Source of the DNA: CAVOBC01 sp963693635 | GTDB lineage: Bacteria; Pseudomonadota; Gammaproteobacteria; Pseudomonadales; Azotimanducaceae | NCBI GenBank assembly: GCA_963693635.1 | Contig: CAVOBC010000046.1 | Coordinates: 1 to 19,363 of the forward strand | DNA: 19,363 nt | Direction of reading: 5' to 3' | Shown here: positions 1 through 6,940 of the stretch, in pieces | Layout: each line of letters begins with the position of its first letter | Numbering within the stretch: the stretch's first letter is position 1 | Translations under genes and position numbers: made by a program | The notes under the pieces: model-generated | What the model was told of the DNA's origin: nothing | The model's database searches: none | What the model saw: only the letters and a program-made list of their open reading frames with translations

Positions 1-2
1 AG

Positions 3-1250
3 GTCAGTGATGGTGCCCAGGTCATGGTGTGCTCCGAGATTGGCAGCGAAGGGCGAAATTTCCAGTTTGCCCATCACCTCGTATTGTTTGACTTGCCGCC
101 GTCACCGGACCTGCTGGAACAGCGAATTGGACGTCTTGACCGCATCGGCCAGACAGAGACAGTGCGGATCCACATTCCCTACCTCATCGGCACTGATCAG
201 GAGCGGTTGTTCCGTTTCTTCAACGGCGGGCTGAATGCCTTTGCGGAACCGAACCCGGGTGCACAGGGCCTCTTTGATGAATTGTTCAACGCAGACTTCG
301 ACGCCGACGCCGACCTTGAAGACGTGCGCCTGCGGAATCTCGAACGACGTCGCGTATTGCTTAGCGGCCGCGATCGGTTGCTCGAACTGCACTCGCACGA
401 CGTCGAGGTTTCACGCAAGATCGTGCGGGACATCAACGAATCGGAGGCGGGCAGTTCGCTCTCTCGCTACATGGAACTATCGTTCGATGCTTGGGGACTC
501 GAATCCGAGCCTCTCGATGACCACAGCTTTGTGGTTAAGGCCACCGAGCAGGTCGTACGCAACGCTGCCGTTTCTCTCGACTCGAGGCTGCACTACCGAT
601 ATCCCGACGTGCCCGAAGAAGGTCTGCGCTACACCTACGACCGCGAAACCGCCCTCGCGCGCGAAGACCTTCACTTTCTGACATGGGAGCATCCCCTGGT
701 CTCCCAGGCGATGGACCTCGTCACAAGTGATTTCGTCGGCAACAGCGCCATTCTCGTTATCAAGCACGAATTGCTGAAACCGGGCACCGTACTGCTCGAA
801 GCCCTGCAAGTGGTCGACTGCGTGGCGCCACCGATGCTGCAGATCGACCGTTTCCTGCCGCCGACGGTCTTGCGCTCACTGATCGATCCGAACCTCCGGG
901 ATCTGTCGGCCCGGGTCGCGTATCGATCGTTTCAGGATCTCGCTGTTAAGGTTCCGGCGGCAACCCGGCGACAGATTCTGGACTCGCAAGCGCCGCTCAT
1001 TGAACAGATGATCGCGGCTGCGCGTTCCGCCGGGTCGGCTAGACTAGACGAACTAGCCCTCGCAGCAAGGCAGCTTGCGGCGGCGGAGCTAGCGGGTGAA
1101 TCCGAGCGCCTGGTGTCACTTCGGAAGGTGAACCCGTCGGTTCGGGTCGAAGAGATTGAGCATGTCAGGGCAATGGCAGAATCGATCGATCAATTGATCG
1201 CGACGGCGGAATTGCGGCTTGACGCACTCCGGGTCATCGTCGCGAGTTAG
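3..1250 (+). CDS. rapA: RNA polymerase-associated protein RapA (HepA), C-terminal part, 5' end outside window
   Basis: RapA is a Swi2/Snf2-type ATPase that binds RNA polymerase and helps recycle it after transcription. The visible 415 codons begin inside the second RecA-like domain. Motif V reads SEIGSEGRNFQFA and motif VI reads DLLEQRIGRLDRIGQ, both very close to E. coli RapA from memory. They are followed by the long RapA-specific C-terminal region, which is acidic and rich in arginine. The frame is open from base 3, so the gene clearly continues upstream. An internal ATG at 24 is not the start because motif V begins only a few residues later. The stop codon TAG at 1248-1250 directly abuts a dispersed repeat. 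The next gene converges on it. RapA is largely restricted to gammaproteobacteria and near relatives, which supports the taxonomic guess. Confidence 0.95.
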   Translation, partial: VSDGAQVMVCSEIGSEGRNFQFAHHLVLFDLPPSPDLLEQRIGRLDRIGQTETVRIHIPYLIGTDQERLFRFFNGGLNAFAEPNPGAQGLFDELFNADFDADADLEDVRLRNLERRRVLLSGRDRLLELHSHDVEVSRKIVRDINESEAGSSLSRYMELSFDAWGLESEPLDDHSFVVKATEQVVRNAAVSLDSRLHYRYPDVPEEGLRYTYDRETALAREDLHFLTWEHPLVSQAMDLVTSDFVGNSAILVIKHELLKPGTVLLEALQVVDCVAPPMLQIDRFLPPTVLRSLIDPNLRDLSARVAYRSFQDLAVKVPAATRRQILDSQAPLIEQMIAAARSAGSARLDELALAARQLAAAELAGESERLVSLRKVNPSVRVEEIEHVRAMAESIDQLIATAELRLDALRVIVAS

Positions 1251-1324
1251 TTCCTTTCCCAAGACTCCGTTCTGGGGCGAACACGGATGCAGGGATGCAC
1301 CGCCACTTTCTGCCAAAGAATGGC
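1250..1324 (-). repeat. Dispersed palindromic repeat, module 1, copy 1
   Basis: This copy shares GTTCCTTTCCCA, GTTCTGGGGCG and GCAGGGATGCACCGCCA with the copy at 17439-17594 and more weakly with 6835-6905. It contains an imperfect hairpin, CCCA..AC/GT..TGGG, at 1258-1276. It fills the 83-bp gap between the converging ends of rapA and the haloalkane dehalogenase gene and begins on the last base of the rapA stop codon. It could act as a bidirectional terminator, but there is no T tract. The strand follows the orientation of the composite copy at 6760-6905. Confidence 0.75.
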
Positions 1325-1333
1325 AGGTGTCGC

Positions 1334-2233
1334 TCAGCCGTGGCGGTTCGCGAGTTCGGCTGCCCGCACATTCCGAACGAATTCAGCCGTTGCCTCGCCA
1401 ATTTCATCGGGTGAGTCTTCCTGGACGAAATGCGAACCGGCAACTGTGACCTCGGTTTGATTCGGAAAGCCGCGGCAAAATTCACGCTGCTCGCCCGTGA
1501 GTATGGAGCCCGGCTCTGCATTGATGAAGAGCTTGGGCACCTTCGCGCCTGACAGCCACTCGCTGTAGTCGCGCACAATGCCAACAACGTCCTCTGGTTC
1601 GCCGTTGAGCGGAATCTGTCGCGGCCACGTCAGCGTTGGGCGTCGACCTTCGCCAGGCTCGGCAAAGGGTTCCCGGTACGCCGCCATCTCGTCGTCACTC
1701 AATTGGCGCAGAATCGATGCAGGCAGAATCCGCTCCACGAACACATTCTTGTCAAGAATCATCGATTCGCCGCCAGGCGTGCGCAGCGCCTTGAAAATAT
1801 CGACCGCGGCCGGCGGCCACTCCTGCCACGTCAGGGGGCGAACAATCGCCTCCATATAAACGATGCCCGACATCGCTTCGCGGTGGCGGTTAGCCCAGTC
1901 GAAACCCAGCACCGAGCCCCAGTCATGAATGACGAAAATCGCTTTCTCGGTGATCTCGAGTTCATAGAGCAGTTCGTCGAGATAGTCCCGGTGATGGACG
2001 AAGCGGTAACTTCCTGCATCGCTCGCGTCGATCTTGTCTGAATCACCCATGCCGATCAGATCGGGGACCACGCAGCGGCCGAGATCGGCGAGGTGAGGCA
2101 GGATGTTTCGCCACAAATACGATGAGGTTGGGTTGCCGTGCAAGAGGACGATTGGCTCGCCCTCGCCCACATCGACGTAAGCCATACGTTTGCCGAGCAC
2201 TTCCTGGAACTGCTTTTGCGGTAGTGCAGACAT
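1334..2233 (-). CDS. Haloalkane dehalogenase (HLD-II type, DhaA/LinB-like)
   Basis: A 299-residue alpha/beta hydrolase that hydrolyses carbon-halogen bonds of haloalkanes to give an alcohol and halide, expected in the cytoplasm. The oxyanion and halide-binding Asn34 lies in HGNPTSS. The nucleophile Asp104 and halide-binding Trp105 lie in VIHDWGS. The catalytic acid is probably Glu128 in YMEAIVRP, and the base is His268 in GSHFVQEDSP. An acid after strand 6 rather than strand 7 is the HLD-II arrangement. The length equals the family norm. I chose ATG at 2233 because GGAGA lies about 8 bases before it and the protein then starts like known members; the open frame extends 23 codons further upstream. 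The natural substrate cannot be read from sequence. A luciferase of the Renilla type is related but unlikely in this host. It converges on rapA. Confidence 0.9.
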   Translation of the reverse strand: MSALPQKQFQEVLGKRMAYVDVGEGEPIVLLHGNPTSSYLWRNILPHLADLGRCVVPDLIGMGDSDKIDASDAGSYRFVHHRDYLDELLYELEITEKAIFVIHDWGSVLGFDWANRHREAMSGIVYMEAIVRPLTWQEWPPAAVDIFKALRTPGGESMILDKNVFVERILPASILRQLSDDEMAAYREPFAEPGEGRRPTLTWPRQIPLNGEPEDVVGIVRDYSEWLSGAKVPKLFINAEPGSILTGEQREFCRGFPNQTEVTVAGSHFVQEDSPDEIGEATAEFVRNVRAAELANRHG

Positions 2234-2266
2234 CGTCGACGTCTCCAAGTGGTTTGCTGGCCAGGC

Positions 2267-2298
2267 GCTGGTTAGGTTGCCGAGGCTGGTTAGGTTGC
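2267..2298. repeat. Short tandem duplication, 18-bp period, 2 copies
   Basis: GCTGGTTAGGTTGC occurs at 2267-2280 and again at 2285-2298. It lies between the dehalogenase start and the FHA-protein stop and slightly overlaps the latter. Confidence 0.8.
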
Positions 2299-3078
2299 GC
2301 AAAGAGTGCTTGCCTGCATTCTTCCCCCCCTGACGGCTGCGGCTGCTCTCACCATCCTTTCATGGAACGACAGCGATATGAGCAATATGAGCAATATGCT
2401 GCCGTGAGTTCCCTGCGCGACAGCGCGGTAATTCGGCACATGGGATGTTGCTAGCTGGGTCAGAGACGATGATCTCACCTTATGAAACTGCATGACATCG
2501 CCGTCCGCGAGGCTCACTTCATCGACTTTTTCGCCGTTGACGAGCGTGCCGTTGGAAGCGCCCATGTCCTTCAAGAGCAATTCGTCGCCGATCGGGGTCA
2601 GCTCGGCATGGCGACGTGAGAGGCCTGGCTCGAGAATGGATATGTCACACTCAAGCGCCCGTCCGATCACGATCATCTCCTTGACGGGGATGACCTGCCC
2701 GCGTTCCGGGCCGGAATCAGCAACCAGTGACCAGCCACCAGTGCCGAGGTCCATCAATGCCGTGCCGGAGAGTACCAGGGCCTTGCTGGCGGATGACTCT
2801 TCGAAGACCTCGAGTTCAACGCCCTGCACAATGATGATGTCGCCGGCCTCAACCGGACTTGAGGCCTCGACCAACTCACCATTCAGGTAGGTACCGGTCG
2901 CGCTGTTGACGTCAGTCAGCGTGACATCTGCGCCGTCAACCTTGAGATCTGCATGAAAACCATTGACGCCATCTGCATCGATGACAACGTCGTTCACGCC
3001 GCCTTTGCCAAGGGTACACCCGGGCGCTTCCAGCGCCACTGATTCAACCCGGCCATCCAGGAATCTGATCTTTAGCAT
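2290..3078 (-). CDS. Protein with two FHA domains, C-terminus read from a repeat
   Basis: FHA domains bind phosphothreonine peptides. The first (about residues 20-92) is degenerate: GK replaces the usual GR, and NGFH stands where SxxH is expected. The second (about 136-200) looks canonical, with IGR at 138-140, SRRH at 154-157 and SNGTLVNG at 175-182. So the second domain is the likely binder and the first may be only structural. The sequence ends as an FHA domain at about VMQFHKV (195-201). Residues from about 209 onward (LATSHVPNYRAV...) are translated from a dispersed repeat and are probably not part of the ancestral protein. No kinase, signal peptide or secretion gene is adjacent. ATG at 3078 is used; its ribosome binding site is weak. 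Partner and role are unknown. Confidence 0.82.
   Translation of the reverse strand: MLKIRFLDGRVESVALEAPGCTLGKGGVNDVVIDADGVNGFHADLKVDGADVTLTDVNSATGTYLNGELVEASSPVEAGDIIIVQGVELEVFEESSASKALVLSGTALMDLGTGGWSLVADSGPERGQVIPVKEMIVIGRALECDISILEPGLSRRHAELTPIGDELLLKDMGASNGTLVNGEKVDEVSLADGDVMQFHKVRSSSLTQLATSHVPNYRAVAQGTHGSILLILLISLSFHERMVRAAAAVRGGRMQASTLCAT
2346..2455 (+). repeat. Dispersed palindromic repeat, module 2, copy A
   Basis: It matches copies at 15999-16090 (+) and 6760-6833 (reverse complement). Shared blocks are CCTTTCATGGAAC, AGCAATATGCTGC, TTCCCTGCGCGACAGCG and the edge GCTAGC. CCTGCGC/GCGCGG around GACA forms a short hairpin. This copy has a 9-base internal duplication of AGCAATATG. It lies inside the 3' end of the FHA-protein reading frame. 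Confidence 0.85.
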
Positions 3079-3538
3079 GGGATTATCAACCGTCGGATCC
3101 AGTCTCTCACTCTCTCATTCAAAATAGCAGTCGAAACATCTGTCGAAGCCCCTGTCGAAACATCTGTTAAGAAAAGAAGCCGAGATAACATTATTTTTCA
3201 ATGAGTTACTGAATAAATCTCACTTAGATTACTCACTATCCCCAAGATTGTACAGCAACCGACGCCCGGACGGTGATGGTCCGGGCACCACCGAACCTGA
3301 CTCAGGTCTGATCGGCAAAGTCATCCCGCATGACGCGTCACTCAGACTAATGACCGCGACTCGTTCCATCGCTCATTTATTTGACGCCGCGACTGCAGCG
3401 GGCGCGGTCATCGCGGCTCTGCCTCGAACTGGATATCGAGGGGACATCGTGTCCCCTGATCGCGCATGCAAAACCGCGCGTGCTAGTCTTGACGCCATCA
3501 GTCGCGACAAGTCGACAACAGACGGAGGCGCCATCCTG
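3079..3538. other. Divergent spacer between FHA gene and lepB, with two hairpins
   Basis: This 460-bp spacer must hold the promoters of both the FHA gene (-) and the signal peptidase gene (+). The stretch 3167-3250 is distinctly AT-rich, unlike the rest of the window, and is the likeliest promoter region; no convincing -35/-10 pair could be fixed. Two perfect 8-bp stems follow: GCCCGGAC 3264-3271 with 3279-3286 (7-base loop), and AGGGGACA 3439-3446 with 3450-3457 (3-base loop). Neither is followed by a T run. No convincing protein is encoded here, although frame 2 stays open from 3248. Confidence 0.6.
3131..3166. repeat. Tandem repeat, 12 bp x 3
   Basis: TCGAAACATCTG occurs at 3131-3142 and 3155-3166, with the variant TCGAAGCCCCTG between them. 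It sits in the AT-rich spacer upstream of the FHA gene. Confidence 0.9.
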
Positions 3539-4224
3539 ATGGCTAACAATGCCCGGGCCGCGAGGCCCCTCGCGCGTCTCTGGGCCGAGTGGAAGACGCT
3601 GCTCATTTTTCTGCTTGTGATGTTTGTTTTTCGCTGGCGTTCGCCGACTGGTATCAGGTGCCGACACCGTCGATGAACCCGACCATCGCACCCGGAGACC
3701 GGGTGGTCGTCAACAAACTTGCTTACGATCTGAAGTTTCCTTTTACAACACGCCACATGGCCCGCTGGGGCGAGCCCCATGCCATGCCAGGCGAGATCGT
3801 CACGTTCTACTCGCCCCTGGACGAGCGACGCCTGATCAAACGCGCAATCCGCGTTCCGGGCGACCGTGTGGCAATGCGCAACAACCAGTTGCTTATCAAT
3901 GACAAGTCGCTTGCCTACGAGAATGTCGTCAACCCGACCTTTCCACACCTCTCGCCGCAAACCCACCAGCGACACGATTTCTACGTCGAGCAAATTGGCG
4001 ACGTGAGACATCTTGTGATGATTCTCGCGTCGCCGACGCAACCCCCATCCCCGACTCAGTCACCGCCACGAACGGGTACGACGTTTGGCCCCATCGAAGT
4101 GCCGGCAGACCATTTCCTAGTGCTCGGGGACAATCGTGACAACAGCGCTGACTCACGCATGATCGGCTTCATCGCGCGAGGCCGAATCACCGGCCGCGCC
4201 TTCTCCGTCAACTACGACGACTAA
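3539..4224 (+). pseudogene. lepB: Signal peptidase I (LepB-type), single-base frameshift near residue 31
   Basis: Signal peptidase I cleaves signal peptides at the outer face of the inner membrane. Translation starts at ATG 3539, with GGAGG at 3524-3528. It gives an N-terminal part ending in a transmembrane segment (about residues 20-31, LLIFLLVMFVF). The rest of the enzyme continues in another frame from about 3631: FADWYQVP, the nucleophile Ser in PTPSMNPTI, the general-base Lys in LIKRAIRVPGDRV, and box E GDNRDNSADSR. One base is missing between 3627 and 3637. The simplest repair is an extra T in the T5 run at 3627-3631, giving VFSLAFADW and about 228 residues. It may be a genuine lesion, slippage or an assembly error. 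The gene is not linked to lepA, rnc or era, so it may be a second signal peptidase. A Pro-rich insert lies before box E. Confidence 0.88.
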
Positions 4225-4246
4225 TGCAGGCCCCGTCCGGAACGTT

Positions 4247-4510
4247 TCATTCGCCCGATCGAGTAGTTGGCGCGTCGTCTGACGGCGGCTCGATTGCGGC
4301 GCTGATCGAAGAACGCCGGCCGCGCAGCCAACGGAGGGTCAGGCCACCCACCACAGCGACGCCGATCAGGCCTAATACAAAGAGGAACGACGCTCCCAGA
4401 AAGCTCAGCGCTACGGACGGATCAAGACCGAAGTAGCGGATGGCGGCGGCGACAAAGAGCGAAGAGAGGATTACGCCGGTCAGGAGGCGCCGCACGAGCG
4501 GATCACGCAT
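4247..4510 (-). CDS. Small two-helix inner-membrane protein, unknown function
   Basis: An 87-residue protein with two hydrophobic stretches, about residues 9-28 and 32-58. A basic tail (RWLRGRRSS) follows the second helix and then a polar, Pro/Ser-rich end. The basic tail suggests that the C-terminus faces the cytoplasm. I do not recognise the family. ATG at 4510 is preceded by AAGGA at a suitable distance, which favours a real gene. It converges with lepB, leaving a 22-bp gap. No partner is evident. Confidence 0.6.
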   Translation of the reverse strand: MRDPLVRRLLTGVILSSLFVAAAIRYFGLDPSVALSFLGASFLFVLGLIGVAVVGGLTLRWLRGRRSSISAAIEPPSDDAPTTRSGE

Positions 4511-5067
4511 TACGCATCATCCTTTTTGCGGAAAACGAAGCTTCCAGCCTGCCTTGTCGTACAGCACGCCTTAGGGCGGATCCTCCTTTGATGAGCGCAG
4601 GCAGCGCCGATTCCCGCGCGGCTTTCGAAATCTTGTCAGAAATCGCCCCCCCCGATTCGCCGGGGACCGAAATCAGGGGACAGGAGCGATGTGCCCACAA
4701 TGTCCCATTTGACGATGGCTTCTGTCGCATTCTTCTCTACTCTTAACAACAATCTGCTTAACAACAATCCACTCAACAACATCTGCTTAATGATGCCTGC
4801 AAAACGACGTCTACGAGATGAATTCCGCAAAATAACGCCGGTGTAACGACTGCACCTGACTGCGATTTCGCCAGTCGCCAAACCCAACGCCTCATTTGAT
4901 GACTGTCGGCACAGAACTCTCTGCATCTGACGTTGCGTTTAACGGTCAGGTTCTTTGCACCCTCTCCGCGCTTTCGCACAGCTATCCTGTCTCTCGCCGG
5001 GTATCGTGACACCTGAGCCTGCTTAAGCTTACACTCGCGCTAACATTCACCGCTATGGCCTGCGCAC
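4511..5067. other. Non-coding spacer upstream of the esterase gene
   Basis: This 557-bp stretch holds no convincing gene. It contains a C8 run at 4646-4653. A block at 4662-4685 (GGGGACCGAAATCAGGGGAC and onward) recalls sequences that flank REP-type elements or degraded transposons, but this is only a resemblance. A tandem repeat lies at 4742-4799. The short minus-strand reading frames here lack ribosome binding sites and recognisable domains. The esterase promoter should lie near 4990-5060, but no clear boxes are visible. Confidence 0.5.
4742..4799. repeat. Degenerate tandem repeat, 14-15 bp x 4
   Basis: Units are CTTAACAACAATCTG (4742-4756), CTTAACAACAATCCA (4757-4771), CTCAACAACATCTG (4772-4785) and CTTAATGATGCCTG (4786-4799). 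Confidence 0.85.
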
Positions 5068-5994
5068 ATGCTCGACCCATTCTATGCAGAACAACTCAAG
5101 ATGATGGCGGCCGCTGGCGGTCCCTCCCTGTCTGATATGACACCGGAAGAGGGTCGTCAGATGTATCTGACCATGCAACAAATGGCCCCCCGCCCCGATA
5201 TCCTCAGCGTTTCCGATCAGGTGGCCGCACACCCGGACGGCGACATTCCGATTCGTGTGTATCGCGTATCCCGCGACGCAGCACAACCTTGCCTCGTCTT
5301 CTATCACGGTGGCGGCTGGGTAATCGGGGACCTTGAAACCCACGACCACGTCTGCCGTCAAATCGCTAACAGCGCCGCGTGTACGGTCATTGCGGTCGAC
5401 TATCGACTCGCGCCGGAACACCCGTTTCCCGCGGCAATCGACGACTGCTACGCGGCCACGACGTGGATCGCCGCAAACGCTGATTCGCTCAATATCGACA
5501 GCCGCCGCATCGCCGTCGGTGGCGACAGCGCGGGCGGCAACCTCGCCGCTTGTGTCAGCCTGGCAGCACGCGACCGGAACGGCCCTTCGCTGGTTGCCCA
5601 GATTCTGATCTACCCGGTCACGGATACCGGTACCGGGACCGCGTCATACGCGGAGAATGCCGACGGCTACCTGCTGACCCGGGATTCCATGGTCTGGTTC
5701 TGGGATCACTATCTGCAGGACAAGAGCCGCGCCGGAGATGCCATGGTCGCGCCGCTGCAGGCAATATCGGTTGCCGATCTCCCGGCGGCGACCGTGCTCA
5801 CCGCCGAATACGACCCGCTGCGCGATGAGGGCGAGGCATACGGTGCCCGCCTGAAGGACGCGGGCAACGATGCGGTGGTCACGCGCTACGCCGGGCTGAT
5901 CCATGGTTTTTTTGGCGCCACAGAAGTCAGCGGTGCGCGGGACGCGATGGGGCAGGTCTCGGCGCGGCTACGCGCGGCGTTCGGAACGGGATAA
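5068..5994 (+). CDS. Alpha/beta hydrolase, hormone-sensitive-lipase (family IV) esterase
   Basis: A 308-residue esterase of the HSL family, which hydrolyses short- to medium-chain carboxylic esters. The family signature HGGGW (residues 80-84) supplies the oxyanion hole. The nucleophile Ser154 lies in GGDSAGGN, the acid is Asp249 in EYDPLRDEG, and the base is His279 in LIHGFFG. All positions and the length fit the family. The N-terminal 45 residues form the cap expected of this group. There is no signal peptide, so the enzyme should be cytoplasmic. ATG at 5068 is used; the ribosome binding site is weak. A Qnr-like gene follows after 6 bp, so the two are probably co-transcribed. The physiological ester is unknown. 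Confidence 0.92.
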   Translation: MLDPFYAEQLKMMAAAGGPSLSDMTPEEGRQMYLTMQQMAPRPDILSVSDQVAAHPDGDIPIRVYRVSRDAAQPCLVFYHGGGWVIGDLETHDHVCRQIANSAACTVIAVDYRLAPEHPFPAAIDDCYAATTWIAANADSLNIDSRRIAVGGDSAGGNLAACVSLAARDRNGPSLVAQILIYPVTDTGTGTASYAENADGYLLTRDSMVWFWDHYLQDKSRAGDAMVAPLQAISVADLPAATVLTAEYDPLRDEGEAYGARLKDAGNDAVVTRYAGLIHGFFGATEVSGARDAMGQVSARLRAAFGTG

Positions 5995-6000
5995 CGCCCA

Positions 6001-6762
6001 TTGGCGACGTCCGCTGCGAATGATCTGACCGCGTTTGACTCGTTCACGACCGTTCAGAACGAGACGTTTCGAGACGCCATACTCGATGACGCGACCTGCA
6101 TCGCGGACGACGTGACGTTTGAGGGTTGCGAGTTTGTGGGCGGCCAGTTCAGCGGCACGCCAATGACGCGTCTCGTCTTCGTTGACTGTGACTTCACGGA
6201 CTGCCGTTTTGACAGCGCCGCCCTCGAAGAGTGTCGCTTCTCGCACTGCCGGTTTTACGATCGTGACAACGAAACGGGCTGCAGCTTTCGCTTCGTCAGC
6301 GCCCCCGGCAGTTGTTTTGAGCAATCGGATCTGTCGATGTGTAGTTTTGAACGGGCGGCACTACATCGGGTGCAAATCCGCGACTGTCAGGCGCAGGGCG
6401 CGTCTTTCGTGCAGTGCGATGTCAGCCATCTCATCGGTGGCTCCGTACGCCTGCACGAGTTCTCAATGACCGACAGCAACCTCGCCTACGCAGACTTCAC
6501 CGGCGCTTATCTCGCCGAAGCGGAACTGTCGGGCAACCGTTTCAGCCACGTCATTATGGATCGTGCGTGCCTGCGCAGCGCCACCCTGACCGATTGCGAT
6601 CTACACGGCATCGAGGCCTCCGGCCTTGAACTCGTTGATGCCGACCTGCGGGGCTCGCAGGTCACCGGGCTCGACATTCGCAAGATCGACGTCAGCGGCG
6701 TTCGCATCGATCAGGTGCAGCAGGGGATGCTGCTCACCGCGATTGGCATGATCGTCGACTAG
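6001..6762 (+). CDS. Qnr-like pentapeptide-repeat protein
   Basis: Pentapeptide-repeat proteins fold as right-handed quadrilateral beta-helices. Qnr members mimic DNA and protect gyrase and topoisomerase IV from quinolones. Beyond generic A(D/N)LXX repeats, this protein shares Qnr-specific segments recalled from QnrB: CRFYDRDNETGC (83-94) against CQFYDRESQKGC, then DLSM, RDCQAQGASF against RHCRAQGADF, SNLAYADF against TNLSYANF, and GLDIRKIDVSGVRID near the C-terminus. Non-repeat interruptions fall where Qnr loops A and B occur. It has 253 residues, against about 215 for Qnr, because of a 35-40 residue N-terminal extension. The start is taken as TTG at 6001, 6 bp after the esterase stop, with GGAACGGG upstream. 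No earlier ATG fits, and the next is at 6163. The stop TAG forms the edge of a dispersed repeat. Resistance activity is not shown. Confidence 0.85.
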   Translation: MATSAANDLTAFDSFTTVQNETFRDAILDDATCIADDVTFEGCEFVGGQFSGTPMTRLVFVDCDFTDCRFDSAALEECRFSHCRFYDRDNETGCSFRFVSAPGSCFEQSDLSMCSFERAALHRVQIRDCQAQGASFVQCDVSHLIGGSVRLHEFSMTDSNLAYADFTGAYLAEAELSGNRFSHVIMDRACLRSATLTDCDLHGIEASGLELVDADLRGSQVTGLDIRKIDVSGVRIDQVQQGMLLTAIGMIVD

Positions 6763-6905
6763 CAGCATCTCACTGTGCCGGATTGCCCGCTGTCGCGCAG
6801 GGAACACCGCAGCAAATTGCTTTAGTTCCATGAAAGGCTGCTGTCCCGGAACGCCATTCTGGGGCGGGCACTGGCGAGCGCTGCAGGGATGACTTTCAGC
6901 AACCT
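6760..6905 (-). repeat. Composite dispersed palindromic repeat, copy B (modules 2 and 1 joined)
   Basis: Read on the minus strand, module 1 (6835-6905, CCCGCCCCAGAAT...TTCCGGGACAG) is followed by module 2 (6760-6833, CCTTTCATGGAACTAAAGCA...CCCTGCGCGACAGCG...GAGATGCTGCTA). Elsewhere in the window the two modules occur apart. This copy fills most of the gap between the converging Qnr-like and FKBP genes and supplies the TAG stop of the former. The module 1 hairpin is partly decayed (CCCGGAA/TTCTGGG). Confidence 0.85.
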
Positions 6906-6940
6906 GTCGTGGCAGCGGACCCCGCGACACCATCAGCTCG

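Noticed and set aside
3248..3538. Upstream in-frame extension of lepB beginning with TTG at 3248
   Set aside because: It has no signal, domain or ribosome binding site; ATG 3539 has GGAGG and begins like other signal peptidases.
4640..4700. Remnant of a RAYT-associated or insertion-sequence end
   Set aside because: There is only a vague resemblance (GGGGAC..GGGGACAGGAG), with no transposase remnant and no paired inverted end.
4503..4730. 75-codon minus-strand reading frame overlapping the start of the small membrane protein
   Set aside because: The overlap looks like coupling, but the peptide has no domain, poor composition and no ribosome binding site, and it crosses the C8 run and repeat-like sequence.
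6001..6762. Recently acquired, mobile quinolone-resistance gene
   Set aside because: No integron, transposase or plasmid gene lies nearby, and it is packed 6 bp behind an esterase gene. The adjoining repeat also occurs at other housekeeping loci.
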